A stretch of DNA of 64,000 bases from Sycobia sp. Sy_11 (Eukaryota; Arthropoda; Insecta; Hymenoptera; Epichrysomallidae). The position numbers and the translations under genes were made by a program. The stretch's first letter is position 1, and every line of letters starts with the position of its first letter. The stretch is from positions 2,070,001 through 2,134,000 of the forward strand of contig JACCIC010000019.1 in the NCBI GenBank assembly GCA_018907035.1, read 5' to 3'. A model generated the notes under the pieces. The model searched no databases and was not told where the DNA came from. It saw only the letters and a list, made by a program, of their open reading frames with translations. Below are positions 20,423 to 31,405 of this stretch, piece after piece.

Positions 20423-20599
20423 CTGCATCAAATCATATATATTAATTGTTTTAAATAATTGTATCATTATTGTTAGAATAATTTTTAAGAACTGAACAGA
20501 AATTAAAATTAGAATTTTTGTTGATGGTTTTATGGATAATTAATTTGTAATTTTATAATGAAATCATATAACAATAATAATTTTGAAAATAAAAAAAGT

Positions 20600-20930
20600 G
20601 AAACTAACATCGAGGAATGTCAAAAATCATCTTTTAACTTTGATATTTTTTCTTTACCGCCACAAAAGAAAATCATATTTGCATCGAATTCTTACTGGAG
20701 ATAGAAATTTGATTTATTGCGATAGTCTAAAACCTAGAAAATCGTGGTTCGAACGTGGCAAATCGTCATCATTGCAGTCAATGAAAGAAATCTATACAAA
20801 CAAAGTAGTGCTCTGTATTGATGAAATCAAAAGGCTGTGATCGGCTACGGACTGCTAAAAAAGGTTCAAACAGTTACTCCGTCGGAAATGACACGGAGAA
20901 TAAATATAAAAAACAAAGAATAAATAAACA
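20600..20930 (+). pseudogene. Mariner transposase fragment, decayed
   Basis: The plus-strand frame reads HKRKSYLHRILTGD, then SLKPRKSW, and, after a frameshift near 20830, IGYGLLKK. These match the region around the first catalytic Asp of mariner transposases (compare the intact copy at 600-1637). Both ends of the element and the other catalytic residues are missing. It is much older than the intact copy. Confidence 0.75.
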
Positions 20931-23190
20931 AAATATTTTTTTTATCATAGCACAAATTAAATCTCGCACCAGTGTTTTAAAAATTAAGACACTGTTCAAT
21001 TGTCTGAATTGCGAGCAAACCTCATAGCAAGTGATGAATAATGTATTTTTTCATTTAGTTATTAAACAATTTCCCTAATTTTCATTGAAAAAACGAACTA
21101 TCTAAATTGTAGATTTATTAAATTTAATTTTTCATCCTATTCATAATTCGATTATATTATTATTTTATTTATATTCTTTTTATTATTCATTATATTATAC
21201 TTTATTTTGATTTTAATTTTTTTATTGTAACGTGTATATTTGTAATCAATTCACTTCATATAGTCTGTCGATAACATTTTTAAAACTGTAACGGTAAATT
21301 CAACCTATTTGCACACATTTAAATCAAGAAAATAAAAAAAATTTTATAATTACCATAAAAGTCTAGATGCACTTACATTATCAAATATGAAAGTAAGAAG
21401 AAATTTCACGTGTTTTTATTTTCACCTAGGGCAGATATACCCATGGTGGTGAAACATTTTTTTTTTTAATAAGTTTGTTTAATATATGAAAATTAATAAA
21501 CCATTAAATATTTTTCATAACTTTATAATTTTAAGTTACTTGCACCAATTGGTGACAATGAGCTAAATTTGTTTACAACAATTTAGAATTAATATTCAAT
21601 ACAGAAATCTATTATTTTCTTGAAATTATTAAGAGCTTATTCATCAAGTGTCAAAAATTTTATCTAGTGAGTTCCTTATTAAGACTTGCTCTGGTGCTCA
21701 CATAAGAATTTGTACAGAAACTTTAGTGTTAGATATAATTTTGTTGTTAAAACCGTTTGGATATATAATTAATTAAATAAGACGTAAGATCTGTTTCTTT
21801 CGGCGAAGTCGTACTCTACGGATGAGTCTATCTAACTCAATTAAAAGCATTTACGTTAAAGAAACAGCACAGTTATATTTCGAAGAGCAAAATATTTATA
21901 AGTAGATGTATCATTGTAGCAAAATATTTACAAGTAGTTTTTATCATTTCCAAGTAAATTTGCCAAAATTTCAACTCGATTATGCAATAATCACGAAATA
22001 AATGTAAGCTGAACAGGTGGCTTGTGAAAGCGAGGATTGAGACGAATATTATATGTCATTAGATAAGATATAAGTGAATTGTTTGCAAACTGTTATTCCT
22101 ACCGAAAAGAATTTTTTCGATTATTTGCTCATGGATTATTAAGTAGATAATTGATATCATTCATTATGAAAAATTTCAAAAATATGATATTTTGAAGACT
22201 GAAACATTAAATCCATATCATCCTTTAAATATTGGCACACAGAATAAACTAAGGTAAATTAAGATTTACAAATATTTCGATTGCAAAAAGTTTTTCAATA
22301 ATTCTGTAGAAATTATTAAATTATGCATGTCAATATTGTAGCAAAAATTTTTATTTCAAAATTATCAATAAAACCAGATTCTCTCTTTGAAAATTACACC
22401 TTCAATCCTTTGTAATACTTAAATAAACGATATTCACAAAGATTTATTGTTAACTCTGGATTTCATAAGCATGGAATTAAATGCTGTTTGTTCCGATTAC
22501 TTGCCTTGGCTAAAACATGCATTTTTGAGTTGTAACTATGTCTTAAATCATAGGTGTACCATCAATCAATAGTACACTCAGAAAAATTGTTATTAATATT
22601 GCATTCTTTTTAAAATATATTAGTTTTTATAGTAAAAGTTGTAATAATTTTACTACATAATATAAGTATTATTTTTAAACAAGAATTCGACTTTTTTGCA
22701 TAGACACAGCCTGTACGTAAATTCCAAAGAATAAAAATAAATGCTAATTTTACAATCCTCTCAGTGTAACACATAAAAATATACCTTTTTAAAACTTTTT
22801 TTTGTGAAATGTCGCTTGCTAATTATTATTCTTATTTTGAATTACGTGTATATAAATGATAATTTAGAGATACCACGGGAAAACTTCACGGGCATTTGAC
22901 ATGTAATACTTATACAAAAAAAAATTATTCTCACATTTCTGCTTTAGTATGAAATATGTAAAAACTATGTACGTTGTCAATTGCAATAATAAAAGCTATG
23001 CAAAAACGATTATGCAGTCGTTAATGTCTTGGTAGTTATCAGTTATTATGTGGTTATCGAAATTTTACATTACACTTCGTGGTACATATAATTACACGAA
23101 TTTTTAAGTTATATTGAAGTTTAGTTGATGTGCTAATTCTCGAAATAAAACGATAATGTGAAAAACTGTTCGTTCTACGAGTGTTTTCTT
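20931..23190 (-). other. AT-rich DNA, probable 5' intron of copy B
   Basis: No gene was seen. If the non-coding exon at 23193 belongs to copy B, this is its first intron (23192 to 20423). Confidence 0.4.
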
Positions 23191-23192
23191 AC

Positions 23193-23224
23193 CTTCCGCG
23201 TGCACAATTAAAAGTACGTAGACT
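23193..23224 (-). other. Candidate non-coding first exon of copy B
   Basis: 32 nt from the A of an arthropod-type initiator (TCAGTC, +1 at 23224) to a strong donor (GGAAG|GTAAGA). Splicing to the acceptor before 20422 would give a 5' UTR of about 39 nt. No ATG lies in it. The link to copy B is inferred from orientation and from the upstream acceptor at the signal-peptide exon. Confidence 0.4.
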
Positions 23225-23253
23225 GATCGCAGGCGCCGTTACTATAATTATAA
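23225..23253 (-). promoter_or_regulatory. Candidate TATA-Inr promoter
   Basis: TATAATTA begins at 23252 on the minus strand, 28 bp upstream of the initiator A at 23224, the classical spacing. It lies at the edge of a GC-rich island (to about 23600). A second TATA-like box (ATATAAATG, minus strand, 23441-23449) lies further upstream. Confidence 0.4.
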
Positions 23254-23600
23254 CGCTACCGAATACTACAATTATAACGCTGTACGGAGAAAAACGAATT
23301 GTACTTTTTTTCTATCCGATACTTTTGCCGAAGCTTTTTCAATAATCTTGGTATTTTCAATATTGTTACGTAAGTATTGATTGTTGTCGCGCGGGAAAGA
23401 ACACGCGGATGAATAGTGCGAGGGAGCTCCTCGCGTCTCGCATTTATATGCACCGGAAAGTGCAGCGTGTGCCGTTTCTACGGTGGCGATTGGAGCGCCG
23501 TGCATCAGGTACGCTTACCCACATGAGTAGGTACCCGATACACGTATGTCCAGGGCACCGCGGGGTGGTTCAATGACGCCCTCGTTCGTCTTAGACTCGA
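23254..23600. other. GC/CpG-rich island upstream of candidate promoter
   Basis: Markedly richer in GC and CpG than the surrounding 20 kb. No convincing frame was found. It is best read as a promoter-proximal region. Confidence 0.4.
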
Positions 23601-26600
23601 ATCTCTTGTGCAAAGTCAAATTGTACGGTACATTTAATTTTGCACAAATTGTCAAATTTTTGGCAGCTCTTTACGATAGAATCTCTCGAAATCTAAATGA
23701 CCGGCTGACAGATCTAGCACTTATTTAGCTCACTATTTAAATTCATCTATTTATTGCATTTAGACATAGAATATTAAAGAAAATTATTCTTTTAAAATAA
23801 TTTAGATGTGCAATAATTTTGTAAAAGCATCGGTCCACTGCTTGATTCGGTAAGGGCGCGCACTTTATACGGTCGTTCCTGATAAATTTTTAATTTTGCA
23901 CGAATTGAGTATAATTGACTTAAGAGCCTCCTAATTTTCATCGAGCTCTTTTGAAACTCGCTCAAATTCTGCGAACTCTCACACTTTAAGATATCATTGG
24001 AACACTGCAAATTCTTTGAGAACTGAAGAAAATCGAAAATAATTCCATGCCATTGAAAATGTTTTGGAGAGAAGAACTTATTAAATTAAGGATGTGAAGT
24101 AGAAGTACGAGGTTACAAAGAATTTTTTAAGAATAATTTTGATTTAAATCTTTGTATGTATTTTAGAATCAATGTTATATACAAGGAAACGATTAAAATC
24201 AACGAAAATATTGTGTATATATGTTATATATATTAATTTTTTACTATTTTGAAGAAAACAAACTAATAAATATTTTTATTGATCTTTTTAAGAAACTAAT
24301 ATAATTAGAATAACAGTCAGACTGTCGTTGTATATAATCACCACCGTGGACTTTGAAATATAAGACGTAAACTTTTAAAATCAGTAAATTATAAAAAAAT
24401 CAAAATTAATTTTGTTAGTAAACGGTAAATTGAATTATCCTTCGTCAAAATTTTTTCCATCTACAAAGCCCGAATCATGTCAGCTACTCTTTACGGATTA
24501 AAAATACATTTTCATTGGAAATTTGATAATTCTAAGTTATATCTAGCTTTTGGATTTTCGATAGCTGATTAAAAAAATTTGTTGTAAAGGGGTGATTAGA
24601 ATTTTTTATAAAGTTTGATAAACATTTTTGTGTCTAGGTTACTACTTAATTCAAAATATTAAAATTCATTTTGTACGAATTGGATTATTTGACCTATAAA
24701 TTAATATTTTATTCTCACTATTAATTTTATAAGTACATATAAATTAAAGTTATAGAATATAAAAAAATAAATAATGTATACACATTTAACATCAATGCTA
24801 CCTTATTTGGATAATACACTCTTTCTTTTGGATACATTAACAATTTTTTATACATTTTATATCAATATATTTTATATATGTATCAATATGCGAAACCGGT
24901 CAACTTTTCTTTGAATAATAATGCATGTAGATCAAGATAATCTTTTTAACGAGTATTTAAAATTCCCATAAATAGATAAATATATGGATAACTAAATGGA
25001 TCACAATTACTTATTTATTAAATGTATGGTAATATTTATGGAAAATTATCTTGTCATGAAGTCAATTCATATATCATTTTAGAAATACCAATACTAAGTT
25101 TTGGCTATTGTTTTTCGACATTTGTCTCGAAAATAGGATTATTTTCCATCACAGCACTAGTCATCACATGATTCTTTCGTATGAATTTTCTATGATTTAT
25201 TTAGGAGAATTCAACACCTATGCAATGAATGAAATGATCGAAGAAATCGTAAATAAATTCCATATCCAGTTGATTTTAAATTTCTAAACGAACCCTTTGA
25301 AAGATACAAGATTTCAAAAATATCTGAGTTACATCCTTTTTATATTAGAAAGCAAAAGTTTAATAGACTATCGCAATTGATAGAAAATGTCACATGTGGT
25401 CTTTCCTACTGACTACGCTGCTTAACTTCAAAATTTAACCGATAATATGCGTATTTCTTTTTCCTTTTTACTTAAACATAAATTTCTCTCATAATTTGAA
25501 AGAATCTTAACTCTGAGGGAAAAGACTCGCTAGAGCTGTCTTAGAGATAAAATTTTGTGGAATGAATCACAGCGACATAATTCTTTTATATATGATTATC
25601 TTTTGTGGGCGCATTCTTAATTATTGGACATTTTCTGTAAAATCTCGTCAAATTAAAGGGATTTCCAGCAATAATTCACAAATCTAACGAGCAATCAAAT
25701 ATATATGCGGATGTGTGGACATAAAACTAAAATTTCTAAGAATTTCCAAAAAAAAATCCAAAAATTATGATTCCTATGGAGTATTCATGACTTTTATTAT
25801 GAAATTCCAGTCACTTATTCTCGGTATGATGTTTATTATTGATGGTAATTAACGATTCTGAATATTACAGAATTATTATTAAATGAGTAAAAAATAGCTG
25901 TTAAACGGCAACTTTTACTATACTATTTGCGCGAACATGAAATGTTTAATACTTTATTTACCTTACTTTGTTTTCTTAATTTTCAATCATTTAATATATT
26001 TCTAGAATATAACAATTTTATATTGCTATGTGTAATTAAAAAAAATATTTTATTCCAAAAAATCAACAGTTCTATTGATTTCCTTATATATATTGTTGTA
26101 TTATTATATTTTCGTTGCATTTTGTAACAAAATATTGACTTATTTACATCGATATTATTTTGATAATTATTTATTATCTACGAATTTCATTTATCATGTT
26201 ATGTCGTGCAAATATATTTTATTTTCATTTTACATTTAGTTGTTAAAAATTTTACTTCAATAGCGTACATGCCTATATCAACAATGAATATATTATAAAC
26301 TTAGCACTGTACGTGAAAGTGCTTATTGATGTAGATTGGCAAGTTCATCTGTTGGTATAAGGAATAGTCGAATTTTTTTTAAATATATAAATTTTTTTAA
26401 ATACAATAAATTTGTTAAAGACTAAACATTACAAGAACGATAGGCAATATGTAAATCAGAGTCTATATAAGCCCATTTAGAGGTCTATAAAATTAATTTT
26501 TTAATTAATTCAAGTCAAATTTCGACAAAATCTATTTGCTTATGTTCTCAGAACTCATTCCTTATGTTCTAATCATATTTATATTGTTTACGAATTTCTA

Positions 26601-27040
26601 TAATGTTATAATGCTATATTTATACTGTACATTATACAAAAATTAAATGAATGAAACTCTCAGTACTTCATAAGTAACTTGACTAGTAACAATTCTAAAT
26701 CTAATTTTGAAAGCCATTCATTATAAATAGATTATTATAATAATACCGAGAACTTTCATATTGTATTTAATTACATTTAAGAATAATATTGGTCGTTTAT
26801 AATAGTTGTATGAATGAAGCTTTGTTGCATTATTTATATATTTGTTGTAGTGTCCGGAAAACCATAATAGGTAAACTTTTAAAGTACAATGTTCCGTCTT
26901 TTCTAACATATAAATAAATCATAGTTATGAAATGTAAAAAAAGCTTATATATATTAAAATACTTATATTGTTTAAAAATAATTATATTTTAGATAATTCG
27001 AGTTAAAAAAATATCACATCAATTTTTTGTACATTAAATG
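23601..27040. other. AT-rich DNA between copies A and B
   Basis: About 3.4 kb without a supported gene, RNA or named repeat. Confidence 0.5.
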
Positions 27041-27183
27041 CTATTTTAAGCCAGGAAGATCAAGACACCTATGCTCCGGAAAAGGACAGTTTTCAGCAGT
27101 ACAATTCTTTGGATATACTGGTACACAGTATTGATGTATTTCGCAGTGATTGTGACGACTCGAACATGGACACCAACGATCAT
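27041..27183 (-). CDS. Cysteine-rich secreted protein copy A, last exon
   Basis: After an acceptor ending TTTTTCAAG the exon starts in phase 1 and runs 46 codons to TAG. It opens with W-C-x-C, followed by cysteines spaced x6, x5, x7, x4 and x6, with YCVP-YPKNC shared with copy B. Few residues follow the last cysteine. The total coding length is 291 nt (96 residues), and the cysteine count with the middle exon is twelve. The product is a small secreted disulfide-rich protein. Immune, signalling, venom-like and protease-inhibitor roles are all possible, and none is shown. Confidence 0.75.
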
Positions 27184-27548
27184 CTTGAAAAAGAATGATT
27201 GAGTTAACACATTTTTTACAATACTAACGCATTTTATTTATTATTTTTCTTTCCCAGATCAGAAGTTAAATTAATGTAGTAGTACTTATAATAGCACTAG
27301 AACAGTAATAAGAGGTTTTATAATAACTTTAAAATTAAGCATTCTTAAATTAATCTAGATATTAATTTAAATAATAAAAAATGCATCTAATCCTAAAGTA
27401 TATCACGAACGCAATAAAATTTTACTTATTTAAGTAAACTGCAATAATTGTAACTAATTATTTATGCATGGATTTAATTATACGCATAATTATGATTTAT
27501 ATTACATAGATATTTACTCGAAGAGTGGGGTCATTTTAATTTACTTAC
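27184..27548 (-). other. Copy A second intron
   Basis: 365-bp GT-AG intron in phase 1 (donor GTAAGT), shorter than in copies B and C. Confidence 0.65.
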
Positions 27549-27615
27549 CAGTAGCACAAACGTTTATCCCATTCAAGCAACAGTCCGTTTCAATGCAATC
27601 AGCATTCGAGCCGCA
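27549..27615 (-). CDS. Cysteine-rich secreted protein copy A, middle exon
   Basis: 67 nt between an acceptor ending TTTTATAG and the donor GTAAGT, phase 0 to phase 1. It encodes C-x5-C-x4-CC-x6-C and begins CGSN. Length, boundaries and spacing equal those of 18593-18659. Confidence 0.78.
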
Positions 27616-30600
27616 CTATAAAATTTAGAAAAGCTTTGTATATTATAAACTAGGAACATCATTCTTTCTTTTGTAAAATTTCTTTTAGATTACTTTGTCT
27701 ATGGTTCTATGGATTAGTAATTAATGTTTGTATCAGTGTTAAATAGTTTAATGTTTTAATGTTAACACATAGTTTTCATTGTTTAAGTTTTAATCTAATT
27801 AATCGTGTTCTTTAGTTTTTATATAAAAACATGTTAACATTTTAATTTATTTATTTGAAGCAATTTTTTTTTTGTATCTGTTTGAATTATTTATATTTTT
27901 GAGTTTTTATTATTAGTTTCTGCAGATGGTCCCGCCCTCTAAAACCCTCACTACGGAGGCTTTGCTCCTAGACCCTCGCCCTTTCAGCCGCTTATCACTT
28001 ATCTTTCTTAACAATTTGTTTTTATCTGCCGAAGAAAATTAAAATCCTGAATACTATAAAGAATATTATACAACTCCCGAGATCCTTAGACATATGAGTG
28101 ATCGATTGGCTCCAGATTGAGCAAAGATTTTTTTTCAGATTACCTAAAAAATTAGTCCTAAAATATTTGAGAACTTAGTAATCTTCTGGTATTTTCTTAT
28201 TTAAAATTAGAGGTTCTTGATAATTCAATCTGAATCTCTGTGCAAGCTGTTTTCTTAATTTTGTTCATAAAAAAGTTTGAGGAAAGAGAATCGTTTTTTT
28301 TTTCATTCTTAAATGAAAATACAATCATCATCCACTTTAACCTGAATAATATATTCGATAGATTTTATCAGATAATCTTAACTATTTGTAATAATATATG
28401 TTAATTACAATTAAAAGAGTATTACGGAAGTTGTTTATGCCTTTTTTAACAAAAAAAGAAGTGTGTGACAACGTAAATAGTTAAACTAAATTACTCGGAG
28501 TTTTCGGAGATATGGCGCCACGTACTGAAGACGTCGCGCGCTACTTCAAATTCATGTGCTATAAAAAAAGTCTATAGTTCAGTGAAAAAATGACTTACAT
28601 TATATATTGAAAACTAAAACATTATTAATCTATGTATGTGGGCGAGAGGAACCAATAAACGTATATTGGTCTTGGTCTATAAAGAGGAAATAAGGACTTC
28701 AAACATATAATGTAATTGATTATGAGTTTAATGCTTGTCCATATTCTACTTGTAATAAAACTTGTACACCTAAATTTAAAAGATGTTTTATCGTCTGAAT
28801 AATTAATAAATGTTCTATACCATATAGATGGAATACTAAAATTGATTACGGTATGCACTACTCCCTTGCTGATTCATGCAGTTTCCTTTATGCTGCTTTC
28901 ATATGTATCTAGTACAAAACATCTATTAATTATTTTAGGAAACGATAAAAAGAACTTTAAATGCAGCCGTGAAATATGTAAATTCAGCGTCAAGAGGAGC
29001 ATAGGGAGAAAACAAAAGCAAATAGATTAAAGTTTTAATTAAAGCAGCAGAGGAAATAATTTTCAGAAATATCGAAAAAGTACTTAGATGATTGATTCAA
29101 TAGATTATAACTTTTGCAAAAAATACAATATATAGTGATTACCTACTCTAGCCTACCCTTCCGCTAAAGAATTATTTTTTAAGACTGAAAATGTAGTAGT
29201 CAAAACATCTAATTTTAAGTTTAATAAAATTTTATGCCAAGCTAAAATTTGTATTTTCAATTTAAAAAGTAAGCTGCATGATGGTTAAAAACAATGCAAC
29301 ACATGGATTAAAACCGCGCAAAAGAAAAATAGTCACTTGTGCAAAAATACAAAAGTGAATGTTGCAAGAAATTGTTACAAATAGATGACGTTTGGAAGTA
29401 CTTGGCAAAAAAATGTATTTCAATTCCTGATCGTTTTATTTGAGATTGCGATCAGCAGGCTTGATTTTGTCATCGCAGGTGTCCGAACATGATGTTGTTC
29501 TGAGATGAAACGCAGTTTTTTAAAGGAAGGGCACTATTTGACTTCACTTTCGGAGGATCAGCGAATGTATGCGTTGAATTTCGATGAACTTTCAATAAGA
29601 TTTTTGGAAGATTTTCAAAAGAAACAGCATTTTAATGAAGGTCTTGTTGATAAAGAAAATGAGTTTAGAGCCAAAGAAATCGCGAAATAGTATTAGTAAT
29701 GACTGGCGTCCATTCGTTTCTAGTATAATAATTTAATCGGGATTGACGCGATCTTGGAGCAATTGAAAGATAATTTTCGTATTATCATGGAAAATGAAAT
29801 TTAAATTGGATCTGATTCACGTGTAATTCTAGATTTTTCTTTTTTTCTCGTAGGCAGAAAGCAAATTTTTGCATTCTCTAATTCTCATCACCTGATCAAG
29901 GGATTGGTAGCGCAATGGAGATCATATGATAGGACTTATACAAATGATAATACAAAAATAACTGCGTTCTTTGATTTGAGAATGCCGTATCAGCTTGATA
30001 AAGAGCAGCATTATCCTTCTTTCAGCATTTCACAATCCATCAAGCTTATTATCCTTCTTGTCTCAAAGACATTTTAAGGCAAAATCTAGAAAGTGAAGCC
30101 ATCATTCTAGCTTAGACTTGAGAACGTCATGCGCAATTTACCTTGTACGTGCAGAACCGCCGGGATTATCAGATACTTGGGAGGAATCAACAATTTTCGT
30201 TAATCAAAAGAAATCTGCTATCGATAATTTTAACAGTTGCTTTAAAATTCATTCATCATGGATCATTGCTAAAAGTCTCGGACAGTAAAGTGGCAAAGTC
30301 AAGAAAAGATGTCAAAAAAGAATGCCCAAAAGATTTACAAAAAAAAAAACACTACAACCGCATGACGCGGGAAACTTCCTCATATATTTTATCTTTACAG
30401 ACCAGTGTTCAGGTCTCAGGTATTGGATTTCATGATTTTTTCAATAAACTAAAATTCATAATAATTATTTCATCTGTAATAATCATTCTTGAGTAAGAAT
30501 TTTTAACACTAATGGTCGAAAAAGTGAAGGGTAATTTACTATAATCAAATTATTTTTTATAGTTGTAAAACTTCTTGTTGTGTGATATCAAATTTTTTAG

Positions 30601-31317
30601 AATATCCGAAACTAGAGACTAAAATTTTTGCATTACAGATAATGGATTTAAAAAAAAAAAAATAACAATGTTTGGTAGCTGCAAAAATGATAACAATTAT
30701 GATACAATAAAATACTTTTACACTTATAAATACGCTTCAATTTCGTTCATGAGCATTAAGCCAATACATGAAATTCGAAAGAATTTTGAACGACATAGGA
30801 ATTCTCTGTTTTTTATAATATTTTTTTACTATATTTACTAACCCTTCGTATTAAAGAAAATTGAAATGGTGAAATAAAAAATTGTTCCCAATTTTATATT
30901 TGATATAAGGATTTGATATACACTACATATGAATACAACTTTTATAAAAATATATTAATATATAGCAAATTGTTCAATGAGTTAAAATATGTTTTTGTAG
31001 ATACTGTATAGAGTAGCCTAAAAAAATATACTTTTTTAGTAACAATTAAAATATAATTAAAAAGCTATTGTAGTTAAGAAGAAAAAAAAATTAAAATCTC
31101 AAATATGTCATACTTTATTTAATTAATTTTGCCAATTTGATTAAAACATAATCTGCTTCGGTTAAAATATAATTTTGTTTGCATCATCGATAATAGCATT
31201 TTAGGAAACAAATTTAGATTGATGATGTTATAATTTATTATGTGCATTTACTTTACAAAAAATAGTAAAAATTTTGAAATAGAAAATTGTCTATAATAAA
31301 TAAAAAATAAAAATTAC
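27616..31317 (-). other. Copy A first coding intron
   Basis: 3.7-kb phase-0 GT-AG intron that contains the P-element-like relic at 29440-30500. A small GC-rich patch at about 27925-28000 was not recognised. Confidence 0.6.
29440..30500 (+). pseudogene. P-element-like transposase relic
   Basis: Plus-strand pieces occur in order but in shifting frames. 29505-29690 contains YALNFDELSIRFLEDF, like the FDE-containing segment at the first catalytic Asp of P/THAP9-type transposases. About 29850-30080 contains IFAFSNSHHLIKGL, resembling the D-x2-HLIK segment with the Asp replaced. Several stops and frameshifts separate the pieces. Further weak similarity continues to about 30490. No THAP domain or terminal repeats were found. 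The element is dead and lies in the first intron of copy A. Confidence 0.55.
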
Positions 31318-31405
31318 CTGTTGTTCTGCATATACTATTGAAATTGATATAAAAATGGTGGCCAAAACGACAAAACTGAGAAAAGTGATGTTATGCATTT
31401 TATTT
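31318..31405 (-). CDS. Cysteine-rich secreted protein copy A, signal-peptide exon
   Basis: ATG at 31398 opens a 27-codon exon with a hydrophobic core (FLSFVVLATIFISISIV) and an Ala-containing cleavage-like end. It stops in phase 0 at the donor GTAATT. An acceptor (TTCATTATTTCAG) lies just upstream, so a non-coding exon is expected further right. Start context, exon phase and donor are the same as in copy B (20350-20422). The promoter of copy A was not identified. Positions 31399-31405 are untranslated. Confidence 0.77.
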
